A stretch of DNA of 38,281 nucleotides. Source: Mitosporidium daphniae. Lineage: Eukaryota > Microsporidia. The position numbers were made by a program, and so were the translations under genes. The stretch covers positions 1 through 38,281 of the forward strand of contig NW_013546389.1 of the NCBI RefSeq assembly GCF_000760515.2. The letters are read 5' to 3'. Below, piece after piece: positions 1 through 10,853 of the stretch (position 1 is its first letter; each line of letters begins with the position of its first letter). Under the pieces are notes generated by a model. That model did no database searches and was not told the origin of the DNA. It worked only from the letters and a program-made list of their open reading frames with translations.

Positions 1-59
1 ATCGACTGTTCTGCATTAGAATATCTGGTTTTATCGACTGTTCTGCATCAGAATGTCTG
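1..59. repeat. Imperfect direct repeat at the left edge
   Basis: Two 27-nt copies at 1-27 and 33-59, both starting ATCGACTGTTCTGCAT, differ at two positions and are separated by 5 nt. The array may extend beyond the window. The rest of 60-240 shows no gene, only AT-rich sequence leading into the Spt4 start. Confidence 0.8.
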
Positions 60-240
60 CCCCAAGTGAAGAAAGAGATAGTTATTTTGAAGTCCAGCCT
101 GAACTTAAACTTGGCCAATTTTTAACGTCAGAGTGTGGGGTGACATGGACGTTCCATCTGATGGGGTTCGTAACCCTATTCTTAAATTAAATTTTGCAAA
201 TCAATAAAAAGCACAAATTTATTTACAAGAAACAATAATT

Positions 241-608
241 ATGTCTGATGCCTCTGCTTCTCTAGTTCCCTCTGATTCGCGCAAGCTGCGGGCCTGCTTG
301 CTATGTTCGCTTGTTAAAGTAAAAAAGCTTGCTTTTACTTCTAGTCTGCATTACAATTTCGTAAAGATGGGTGTGAAAATTGTGAACCAATCCTCAGGAT
401 CAAAGGCTCTGCCGATAGGGTGTCGGAGTGTACGACGGCACAGTTCCACGGCCTTGTAGCGTTAATGAGACCAGGTGAATCTTGGGTTTCTCGTTGGCAG
501 CGAATCCCGGATACTGTCACTCAAGGTATATATGCGATATCGGTTACAGGATCCCTACCAGACGCTGTTTTGGATCTTCTCGAAAGGAGAGGTGTAACTT
601 ATAAATAA
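241..608 (+). CDS. SPT4: Transcription elongation factor Spt4 (two exons)
   Basis: Join 241-318 and 345-608, 113 aa, the usual Spt4 length. Spt4 is the small zinc-binding partner of Spt5 in DSIF and supports RNA polymerase processivity in the nucleus. The zinc ligands are visible as CxxC pairs at about residues 19/22 and 36/39. They are followed by family signatures IKGSADRV, GLVALM and SWVSRWQR. The two exons are in different frames and are joined by a 26-nt GT-AG intron at 319-344. Removing it restores the Spt4 reading across the zinc finger. The gene is single-domain, and the ATG at 241 follows AT-rich sequence. Identity is secure from motif order; only the extreme N-terminus (about 13 residues before the finger) is less certain. 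Confidence 0.9.
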
Positions 609-730
609 TAGACCCTTACTGGTCCTTGTCGGGATTTTCAGAACTTTATCCAAGTTCCTCCATCGAGTTCTTAAGCATTTGGCTGCTTTTGATTGGATTA
701 ATATAATGAACGCCTTGCAATGGGTTTATT

Positions 731-2930
731 TCAATTCATTAATAGAAGGGAAAGAGGATGGGAAGAGGAATCAGAAAGAAAATCTAAAATTTCATTTGAA
801 AGGGACTCGACCCCATTGTTGAAGAGAGAAATTTTCAAATACGCGCAATATATTAAAGCTGCACATAGCCCAAGAATGGCGGCAGTCAACGTGCTTGCCC
901 TTCCTGAGCGGAAAAAATACTGAAGCATGCAACCGACGGCAAGAGCTGAAAACGAAAATGCTGGCAAGTAATAGTGTAAATATAAAAGCTTCGTACGGCA
1001 AAGAAAGTATGGTAAATAGTGAAAGGCCCAGGCTCCAAGCGGAAGAAATAACAAGGTCTCCTTGGAGCTTTTAAAGCAAACCAGGAGGGCAAAAAGAGAT
1101 ACCATAAGTGCAAGCACACATAAAATCCATGCAAGCGGGTTTCCAATAAGATAAATGTGCTTATTTAAGTAGATATCATCCCAAAAAGACACTCCTTTGT
1201 TAATCCCAGGATGCAATGGCCACGATATCGGGTCAGATGCGGCAGGATGATTTCCATCAAGTAGCATGTTGAACTTGTAAAATAGGATTTGATGTTCTAC
1301 AAATTTGAGCCAAAATGACCTCGTCTTTGGACTTTCGCCGCGTCGATAGGTCTCCGGATACATGCTCCAACAAGATCGATCTGGAGGGTGACCTGAAAGC
1401 AAAACTTTGGAGCTGCTGCTAATTTCCCTTTGATAGCGTCCCCATTCTGGAAGATTTCGTTCAAAATCAATAAGAACGGTGCCGGTGACATTGTTTACAA
1501 TTTTAAAGATAAACGACTTTGAAGAAACAGGCAAAGAAACATTTAAAAGTTTCCAGACGCAATGCGGGTTAAATTTATCCTTTGTAGTGGTCACCTCCAT
1601 GTTGGTTAATGTCAAAGGAGAGGCGACATCGTGTGTTAAAAGATACGAGTCGGTCTTTGGATGATAAATATTAGCGAAAAGGTCGCCATTTGCTTCACCA
1701 GACACAAAATTTAAAACCCAAACAGAATCGCCGGACGGACTTTCCAATGAGCTAGTTCCAAACACTGCAGTCCCGCCGCTGCTAACTTTGCCATCCAAGT
1801 GAATTTGTGGGTACGACCTTCCATCAGCAGCAAGGCAGACCGGGATATATTTTGAATAGGAACATAGTTTAATAGGATGGCCGACTAAGGGTATAAAAAA
1901 ATTAGATACATCTCAAAGATAGTGTTGAATCGGAATCGGAAGCAGCCAAAGTGGATTGGAAGCTAGGAGACATCCAAACAGAACCTGGACCGTTTTTTGT
2001 CAGGATCGACAAATGGATGTAATGCACAAACGTGTAAACGACCAGAGAAATCGAGAAAAGAAACATGGTAATTTTGGAGGCGATTTTATAGCCAAAGGCT
2101 TTCTTCGTAAAAAGAAATGAATTGGTTAGAACAAAGGCAACGGTGGCCAGCCCCAAAACCTTGGTACTTGCAGCAAGGCCAGCAAATACACTTGACATGC
2201 ACAAATTCACCAAACAGGATGGTTGCTTGCTAGTATGAAGGAAAAGAACGGTGCATACTTTTGGACAACATTTGCGTTTACTAGAAAATAAAAGGACACA
2301 AACGCAAGGAAAATAAAAGGACCATCTGCAAGCATATATCTGCATGATAGCATCAACGAGTTGTCTAAGGTAAGAGCCACATGGTACCGAAAAGCAGAAT
2401 AAAACAAGCAGAAAAAGCGAATGGCGACGAAACACCCAATTTCCTCAAAGTTATAAAGGCTAGTGGGATCAATAAACATCCCAACAGTGAGCTTAGTGAT
2501 CTAAATGCCACTATGGGAAATCTTCCGGCTTTGTATGACTGGCCGATTGATGTGAACGGGAAAGAACCATCATATCCGATGATGACCGCTATTCCGTAAT
2601 ACAGCAATTTAGCAAGCGGCGGTACGATGTCAAAAAAATATGTACTGGCGACGTAATTATTCAAAAAAGTTCCAAAATGAACTTCATCAAACCTATAATT
2701 ACAAGAGCAGCGTACACCGTATCGAAAGGAACACTAATAAACCTAAATCTCGTAAAACAAGAGGGCAAAAAAAGCAAAAAAATGAAAAAGCAGTCATAGC
2801 GATCCAGGTGTCCGGGGGAAGCAGAAGTAGATGCGGAAAGTTTATAAATGGCCTCCTCTTTGGGGCTAGCCGTCGATTTATTGTCGCTTGTGTCTGGATC
2901 CGATTGCATCTTTGAAAGATGAAAAGTCAC
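731..2930 (-). CDS. Dolichyl-phosphate-mannose protein O-mannosyltransferase, PMT4/POMT1-like (five exons)
   Basis: Complement join 731-1884, 1910-2229, 2259-2364, 2388-2692, 2716-2930; 699 aa. PMTs are multispanning ER membrane enzymes that move mannose from dolichol-phosphate to Ser/Thr of secretory proteins. A first membrane helix is followed by the catalytic-loop motif FDEVHFG, then YFFDIVPPLAK, the loop-5 motif GPGSVWMSPSFQ, a MIR region with THDVASPL and LPEWGRYQ, and the C-terminal block HYLPYFLCRTKLLYLHYYLP. The MIR pattern resembles the PMT4/POMT1 branch more than PMT1 or PMT2. Introns are 25, 29, 23 and 23 nt. Each was chosen because it rejoins family motifs that lie in different frames; for example the 23-nt intron 2693-2715 restores V-FDEVHFG. 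An internal ATG at 2909 is an alternative start. The usual His of the HPPLxK motif is Val. Confidence 0.88.
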
Positions 2931-2985
2931 TTGAGATTGATCTTAATCAATTACAAATTAAAAAAAGCCTTCAGCGCGCGGTGTT

Positions 2986-3058
2986 GTTTCCATAGCTTAG
3001 TTGGTTGGCACGTGGTGGTGGCAGCTTCAAGGCTGCTGGTTCGATCCCAGCTGCGTGT
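2986..3058 (+). tRNA. tRNA-like Pol III element, probably degenerate
   Basis: An A-box-like TAGCTTAGTTGG starts at 2993 and a B-box GGTTCGATCCC at 3038. The 45-nt spacing is right for positions 8 and 52 of a tRNA. A perfect 5-bp T stem (3035-3039 with 3047-3051) and a TTTTT terminator at 3060-3064 follow. The acceptor stem pairs only 5 of 7 positions, including wobbles, and no acceptable anticodon stem forms. No amino acid can be assigned. It may be a tRNA pseudogene, a tRNA-derived element, or another type-2 Pol III transcript. Confidence 0.35.
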
Positions 3059-3166
3059 GTTTTTCTGCCTATCCCCAAATCGGGCCAGATCAATGTATAT
3101 GTGGGCTTGTTTACTTTTAAGTCGTATCAATCAGCTCGCAGATGTATTTTTCTCCCTCCCCCCATA

Positions 3167-4327
3167 ATGTCTTCGCACTATAATGTTCTGCCTATATACC
3201 ATGACCATTTTAGGCCAGGACAGAATATTTTCTTCGTCCGTAAAGGGAATAATCTCCCCTCATTTAACAATCTTTTCTTTAGCCCTATATTTAAAAAGTG
3301 TGCCCTAGTAGTGGCCATCTTTTTTCTTGTTGGATATTTCATATACCAAGATATAGAAACACAAAACATCATCCCAGCTGCTGTGGAGTCCGCATCTGCT
3401 AGCCTTTCTTACCGCACTGCGTCTTCTTCTGAAGAATCGGCAAACACCAATGCTCCCTCATCTCAAAAGATTGCCATCGTTACTTATTTTACGAAGGATA
3501 ATAATGCCCAGAACCTAAAAAAACGATCGTTCCCCAATTTCAAGCAATATGCTGAGAAGTTTGGATATGACGTCGTTGATGTGTTGGACGATCCCGTTAT
3601 TCTCTCTTTCTACGAAAAGGAATTTAAGCCAAAGTACAAATCGCTTCATTACTTGAAATTTTTCGCGATGTCATACATGCTTCCAAAATATGACTGGGTT
3701 ATGTGGGCCGATGGGGATTCTCTTTTTTTAAACCAGTCAATTCCACTGACAACTTTTACTGAAAACACGCCGTTTGATGCCATTTTTACGGTCAATCCGC
3801 TGATTGAGTCTCCTTGGGCACGTATAATAAATGCTGGGCACTACTTTCTTCGAAATTCCCCTTGGACCGTGACCAACTTTCTTCCCCTCGCCCAAAAGAT
3901 GGCATTATCTTGCACCGATTTTTTTAAAGAAACCGGATTGAAGATCCCGGCTCCCCTTAATGAAGTTTTTGAAATATGTAACCAGGACACTGGTGAATGG
4001 TGGAGTGAAGATCAAGGTGTCCTCCAATATCTTTTGGACGAAGCCCCTACCTCTTTCCAATGTCACGTCCAGAGAAGAGGCTTTCGCGATTTCAACTCAG
4101 AATACCCTTGGTACGGCGACGGTGATCTTGTCCTGCATTTTCCAGGAACCACTCCGAATGAAAGACTTGAGCTTATGGATTTGGTGCTAAGAAACGCTAA
4201 TTTTACCACCGGGGTTGTTGATAGGGCTGGTCCCGGTCTTGACGAGTTGGCCCCAGTGTTCAATGAAAGAAACGTTGCTGGAATGTACGATGAATTCTAT
4301 TCGTTTTTAAATTCTCCTTGTAAATAG
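3167..4327 (+). CDS. GT34-type (GMA12/MNN10-like) Golgi glycosyltransferase
   Basis: 386 aa, single exon. It is a type II membrane protein: a short cytosolic tail, one hydrophobic anchor at about residues 44-60, a Ser-rich stem at about 70-100, then a luminal catalytic domain. The domain begins KIAIVTYFTKDN and carries the metal-binding DxD (DGD, residues 182-184) in WVMWADGDSLFLN. Next come WARIINAGHYFLRNS and WWSEDQGVLQYLL, in the order seen in GMA12/MNN10 galactosyl- and mannosyltransferases. Sugar donor and acceptor cannot be read from sequence. The start at 3167 is preferred over an open frame reaching 3005, because the latter would translate the tRNA-like element. A decayed copy lies immediately downstream. 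Confidence 0.8.
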   Translation: MSSHYNVLPIYHDHFRPGQNIFFVRKGNNLPSFNNLFFSPIFKKCALVVAIFFLVGYFIYQDIETQNIIPAAVESASASLSYRTASSSEESANTNAPSSQKIAIVTYFTKDNNAQNLKKRSFPNFKQYAEKFGYDVVDVLDDPVILSFYEKEFKPKYKSLHYLKFFAMSYMLPKYDWVMWADGDSLFLNQSIPLTTFTENTPFDAIFTVNPLIESPWARIINAGHYFLRNSPWTVTNFLPLAQKMALSCTDFFKETGLKIPAPLNEVFEICNQDTGEWWSEDQGVLQYLLDEAPTSFQCHVQRRGFRDFNSEYPWYGDGDLVLHFPGTTPNERLELMDLVLRNANFTTGVVDRAGPGLDELAPVFNERNVAGMYDEFYSFLNSPCK

Positions 4328-4539
4328 TAAAAATAACCTGTGCTCTTCAACTCGCCGTATCCATCGCCACTTGATCGCGCAATTAAACGGGTGATCTAAA
4401 TCATTGATAAAATATAAAAATTGACGTAATTCTTAGATGTGCCGTGGATGTTAAACTCATCACCACGGCTTGCGTGATCAAATTTTGGGTGGATTTGTTT
4501 ACCAGATAAACTCTTTGATGAATTCATTTTGACCGCAAA

Positions 4540-5301
4540 ATGCCGTCAAATCATCTTAACCTACCCGTGTGTCTTGACCGCTTAGGGCAGGACAGAACAT
4601 TTTCTCCATTCGTAAAGGGAAACAATTGTTCTTCATTCAAGGATGTGTTCTTTAACTCTGTATTTAAAGGCTGTGCTTTACTGGCGACTATATTTGCCGT
4701 GTCTGAATATTTCATGTGCTCAAACACACCAATGCAGAGGATCCCGTTGTTGTGTCCTTCTATCAAAACGAATCCGGCTCTAAAGCAGAGCTCGCCATTT
4801 TATTTTGTATTTTTTTTTGCCGTTCCAGAATATCACTGGGTTATGTGGGCCCATTGTGATTCTTCTTTTGAAATCAGCCGATTCCGTGGGAAACTTTTGG
4901 TGAAAACAATCGATTGACATCGCTTCACGATCCACTTTGAGTTTGCTACTGACGGTTGGGCTGGGATATTAAATTTTGGCCATTTCTTTCCCAGAAATTG
5001 AGCTTGTACTCATACAGAGCTCCTTCATCGCGCTACGAAGATGGATGTATCTTTTAGGCTTTGCTTCCACCAAACCGGATTCAAAATTTCCCCGCATACT
5101 AACGTTATTCCGCCAATACGAACCTGACACGATGATGCATGGTGACTCGGGATGAGGGACCAGCACATATTTCATTTTCTTTTGGAACATCCCCTAACTC
5201 CTTTTAATGTGACATGCAGCAAAAATGGCTTTGTGCTTTCACCTCGGAATACCCTTGGTATGGTGCGCTTTATTCCTCTTTAAACATGCCTTGCGACAAA
5301 T
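4540..5301 (+). pseudogene. Decayed tandem copy of the GT34-type glycosyltransferase
   Basis: Collinear but broken similarity to the gene at 3167-4327 runs from end to end. The N-terminal tail and anchor are recognisable at 4540-4720. YHWVMWAHCDSSFE at about 4830-4875 replaces the intact DGD motif. A frame near 4960-5000 reads WAGILNFGHFFPRN, against WARIINAGHYFLRN in the parent. QTGFKIS near 5075 matches ETGLKIP. The last stretch at about 5230-5301 matches the parent C-terminus, including a Pro-Cys-x-Lys stop. Stops and frameshifts separate these pieces, the DxD motif is lost, and a segment before it is shortened. The 125-residue open frame at 4540-4917 is only the first part of this relic. 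Confidence 0.85.
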
Positions 5302-5319
5302 AAACATCTCCATTTGCAC

Positions 5320-5967
5320 CTATTTGTGGTGCCAAACTTGAATGTCATCGCCTGATTGCGAAATTTTATATTGTAAAGAAAAAGGGAGGCTATTTTTTAA
5401 AGAGACATCGGTTAATGAGAAGCCAGAAGCGTCACAAAAAAGACCAGCAGAAACGGATATTTTTCCATCGGCTGAGGAAGAATAGCCAGAAGGGAGAGGT
5501 GCAATATTTACATGAATAGCCGAATGATACATTGCCCATTTACGCAAGAAATTTTCCTCCAAAACAGGCTGCGGAAATGGCAGTAGAAAGGTATCGCAGC
5601 GAGACTTTCTGATCATTTCCGATAGATGGTCTACATACAATGCAATGATGACATATTCATCGATCCCAATAGGACCTTCGTCAACATTTTCTTCGTCAAA
5701 AATGAGAACCCTTTTTTCATGTTGCGTTAAGAAGGAAACTATGGTCGACTTTTCTACAGGAGAAAGCTTTCCCTTGATAATCAATAGCTTCTTGAGAGTG
5801 GAGGAAAGAATATATTTGGCCAGATGGAGGACAATATGAGACCCATCCGCCTGAAAATGGTCCGTTATCAGCGTCAGAAAATGTGGTTTTTCTTGGTCAG
5901 GTGATGTTGGAGATTTTGCAAACTGAAGAGTGGTAAACAGCCATTCAATAGGATGGGTGGCATTCAT
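5320..5967 (-). CDS. Elongator subunit Elp6-like protein
   Basis: 215 aa, single exon. Elp6 belongs to the RecA-like Elp4-Elp5-Elp6 ring of Elongator, needed for wobble-uridine modification of tRNA. The N-terminus (HFLTLITDHFQADGSHIVLH) lines up with the first strand and P-loop-equivalent region of Elp6. In the C-terminal third LPSGYSSSADGKISV and PFSLQYKISQSGDDIQVW match the LxTGxxxDxxGxL and FTYQYKI blocks of metazoan ELP6. It is about 50 residues shorter than known Elp6 proteins, with the loss in the middle. No Walker A motif is present, as expected. Similarity is modest; another RecA-fold Elongator paralogue such as Elp5 remains possible. It ends just beyond the glycosyltransferase relic. 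Confidence 0.5.
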   Translation of the reverse strand: MNATHPIEWLFTTLQFAKSPTSPDQEKPHFLTLITDHFQADGSHIVLHLAKYILSSTLKKLLIIKGKLSPVEKSTIVSFLTQHEKRVLIFDEENVDEGPIGIDEYVIIALYVDHLSEMIRKSRCDTFLLPFPQPVLEENFLRKWAMYHSAIHVNIAPLPSGYSSSADGKISVSAGLFCDASGFSLTDVSLKNSLPFSLQYKISQSGDDIQVWHHK

Positions 5968-6059
5968 TGATGGGTGGATTAATTAATTTGCTAATTTGTT
6001 GGCTGGTTGACTGGTGCGGGTTAGTTAAATAAATTTTAATTTTAATTAAAATACAACTT

Positions 6060-7541
6060 TCAAAGCCACAGCAGTATAGGAGCCATATTAGCGATCACGG
6101 AACTTGCATGCGATTCTAAAATCTCCGCATTAGAGGGATTGTTGGTATCGACCTCCAGAGTTGCTCTCTCCAAGCAGTTTACGATAGCCTGTAGACATCT
6201 AAGAGAAAGTGGATAGCGAGAATCGGCCGCATGCTTCCAAAGAAAGATGGTCCTAGAAGGAGCAAAGTCCAATGTTCGCGGAACCTCCTATTTTAGGGTT
6301 AGGGCCAAATAATTACTTGAATCGAGACAAAGCCGTTCTTGTGCAGCTGAAAGAGCCTTTCTCTGACATCCTTTAAAGAAAGCATGGCAAATTTGGAAAT
6401 CTGCTTTTCTTCCAGCAGCTGTTTGAGCCCGAGAAGCCGAAATATCCTAAGAGAATTATCACCAAATCTATCTTGGATGTATTTTTCGCAGAGGAGCGTT
6501 TTCGAGGCTCGTTTCATTGCATTTAAATTTAGCCCCACTGACAACTCAGACTCGTCCTTATGCCTATGAAGAATATCCATTGAAGAATCAATCATCAGCA
6601 ATATGAGGGACGTAATATTGGGAACAATTGAGGACGAGGTTGCCGGCCCCTGGGTGCTCTGTCCAACTTTAACGGAAGAAGCATCTGGGGACAGATTCTG
6701 AACGATCTCAAATAGCGTGATACGTGTCGAGGAAATGGCGACGCTACTGCTTTCCAGTTTGTCCAAAATGATCTTCATTATGGCCCCGGCAGATTGGTGG
6801 ATCCGGGTAGAGAAGAAATCTATCAGCCAGCGAGACTGGAATCGGAAGCGAAACAGGTCCCAATTGACATGCAACACTGGCGAAAGCGTCACCTTGATAC
6901 GTTTTGCTACGGAAGACGGCTCCGAAGGATGTATTTGTGAATAAATCATCATTGCATATTCGTCATTGCCTGTGACTTGCGGTCTTTTCTTGTCCTTTGC
7001 TAATGCAAAGGCGGCCTTTTTTTCGTCCTCAGCAGATGGGTCGTCATTGCTATCACATTTCAAAAATCCAGCAGCAACGAGACACTCGAGGTGTTGACGG
7101 CTGGAAGGCCCCTCTTCTGTGGTCAGAATGCTTCCCCCATTCATGATGGTTCTGATGAACAGAGAGAGAGCATCTTGTGAAAGCGAGGCTTCTGTGTGCA
7201 GCTGGACTTCTTCAATGATCAGTGGATGCAGAAGATGCTCAATAACTCCCTGTCGGGATAGCGAGTAAAATATCTGCGTCGATGCTCCTGCAGAGGAAGA
7301 CGAGCGAGGAGCGATGAAGCGCTGGCTGGTCAAAACCAAAAGCGCCTCTTTAATTTTCTTAATGGAATGGCCTAATTGCAGGCCCTGCACTAAAGAGCCA
7401 ATCGTTTGAGGCCCTCTTGCAGCGATGAATGATCCGACGGTCTAAGGAAAAGTTACAATTGCCGTGACGAACCTGGACAATTTCTCCAAAGGGCCGCAGT
7501 TGGAGGGTGACCAGTCTTGTATACAAAAGCGACTCCTCCAT
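6060..7541 (-). CDS. RPC82: DNA-directed RNA polymerase III subunit C82/RPC3 (three exons)
   Basis: Complement join 6060-6287, 6317-7441, 7473-7541; 473 aa, shorter than the yeast (about 650) and human (534) proteins. RPC3/C82 forms, with C34 and C31, the Pol III initiation subcomplex; it consists of extended winged-helix domains. The N-terminal winged helix reads FGEIVQ then TVGSFIAARG across the 31-nt intron 7442-7472. The middle has VNWDLFRFRFQSRWL, and the C-terminus FGDNSLRIFRLLG, EEKQISKFAMLSLKDVRE and GFVSIQEVPRTLDFAPSRT. The 29-nt intron at 6288-6316 joins GFVSIQ to EVPR and itself contains two CCCTAA units. Start at 7541 is preceded by an AATTTTAATTTTTAA run. Confidence 0.85.
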
Positions 7542-7601
7542 TAAAAATTAAAATTTATTTGTTGGCGATCTCCATCATAACTTAGGTATGCACTTTGGAA
7601 C

Positions 7602-8384
7602 TTAGTGGTTCATCATATTTTCCATGGAAGAGCTATCGACTCCGGACATGGAACGCATCACATTGGTTCCCTTCATCTGTATTTTGAATATACCCTCGAT
7701 CACGGAGAGCTCTGTGGTTGTGGTATCGAGTCCCGCCACGGCAGTCCAGTCGTTGGCCACAAGACCTGCAGAAATAACATCAGACCCCCTGTTGACAGTG
7801 CCAGCTACGAGGGGAACTTGCAATAGCGATGCAAGCTCCTCCTGTTCTGCGATAGTTGTTCTTGGGTGGATCAATCCGCCCTGGTTGGTGAGGACGCAAT
7901 AGGAGCCCACAAGCACCTGTTGGGCAACGGTTTGCCTGAAAACTTCTATTCCCAAAACATCGGCAATAAGCTCCTCCGTTGTCCGATCCAGATCGGGGTG
8001 CACAAGCCCAACATAGTCATTGCAGGCAATCACATTTCCCAATGCAGAAAGCCGCTCCTCCACCCGTTGGATTTGAATCTTTTCAGGAAGAGAGAGACGG
8101 AGGAATTGAAGCTCTTGGTCGGTTGTTGAATTGGGAACTAATAGCCCGCGACTGTTGCCGACAACAAGTCTTCCGATGACACGAGTCCCTGCAATGGAGC
8201 AGTGAATGACGGGCATATGGTCCCTCAATTGGCCCTCAAACACACTATAGAAGTTCTCTGCGGAACCAATGGCAGTGAGGCAATAGCTATTTGTCAGTTT
8301 TGCAAACACACCAACATCGTTTCTGTTCTCAAACTGGGTTCCTAACGGGAAAAGTTATCATAATTCCATCATACTTAGGGCCAT
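7602..8384 (-). CDS. TIF6: Translation initiation factor 6 (eIF6/Tif6), two exons
   Basis: Complement join 7602-8341 and 8375-8384; 249 aa, as in other eIF6 proteins (about 245). eIF6 binds the 60S subunit, prevents premature joining to 40S, and is needed for 60S biogenesis in the nucleolus. The five-fold pentein repeats read through clearly: [67 protein letters not shown] and [13 protein letters not shown]. The first exon is only 10 nt (ATGGCCCTAA); the 33-nt intron 8342-8374 splits an Arg codon, giving [12 protein letters not shown], the canonical eIF6 start. The C-terminal acidic/Ser tail is short and Met-rich. An undetermined base (N) lies just upstream at 8395. Confidence 0.95.
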
Positions 8385-8525
8385 GGATTAAAAANTAAAA
8401 AAAGTAAAATGTGAACTTTAAGGTTACAAACTCAAGTCTACAAGTGCTGATTTACTGGGCACAAAGAGCACGTGCGACCGGGCATCTCCATGCCAATTAC
8501 AATGTAGCTCGCCATTTGCCATTCT

Positions 8526-8764
8526 TCAAGAGTCCTGCTGTGCATTGCAAAGCGATGCCTGCATCAGCGTAGTCAAAAGACCGATACTGCTCTCCACGCT
8601 GCGCAGCTTGTCTCCAAGCAGAAGAACGGCTTGATTTATGCCTACAACCTGCTCATTAAACTAGAGGTTGCAAATATGGCGGCATTTACCTTTTGAATTT
8701 GGCCCAGAGCAAGCCGCATGTCTCTATTTGAAGTGTTGCAGTTGATGCTACCCGAATCTTCCAT
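8526..8764 (-). CDS. Small coiled-coil protein, unrecognised (two exons)
   Basis: Complement join 8526-8660 and 8690-8764; 69 aa. Without splicing the frame stops soon after the donor. Removing a 29-nt GT-AG intron (8661-8689) gives one continuous amphipathic helix with leucine/isoleucine heptads: LALGQIQKFNEQVVGINQ, then LLLGDKLRSVESSIGLLTTL. The gene sits between eIF6 and SRP54 on the same strand. Size and single-helix character resemble small kinetochore DASH subunits or other helical adaptor proteins, but no specific motif supports that and I assign no function. Gene existence rests on the intron size matching its neighbours and on the clean heptad pattern. Confidence 0.55.
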
Positions 8765-8821
8765 GAAGCGTTGAAAATTTTGCCAGCAGGCTAAATTTAA
8801 AGTTTTATTTGTGGAAAGCCC

Positions 8822-10716
<1,895 letters not shown>

Positions 10717-10853
10717 TCAATCAATTTTAAATTTAAATTAAACGACAAGATTTTTACGCCGAACTTGTGTTTAATTTTGCCAACTTGATTAGAAAAGATT
10801 AAAATGGAAAATTTGTCATACTTACTCATTAGCATCAGTTTGCACTGCGTTTT
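10717..10853. promoter_or_regulatory. Divergent promoter between SRP54 and bZIP gene
   Basis: 137 bp separate the two start codons. The SRP54 side carries an AATTTAAATTTAAAATT run ending a few bases before its ATG, like the AT-rich element before RPC82, cytochrome b5 and Spt4. No TATA box or other factor site is convincing. Confidence 0.5.

Noticed and set aside
1902-2435. Separate minus-strand open frame
   Set aside because: Its 3' part is PMT exon 4 and its 5' part is an out-of-frame shadow of exon 3; the 25- and 29-nt introns explain it.
3005-3166. Upstream extension of the GT34-type gene
   Set aside because: It would translate the tRNA-like element and add a leader before the type II anchor; the ATG at 3167 fits the topology and matches the start of the pseudogene copy.
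7605-8179. Plus-strand frames opposite eIF6
   Set aside because: They are antisense shadows of a highly conserved gene.
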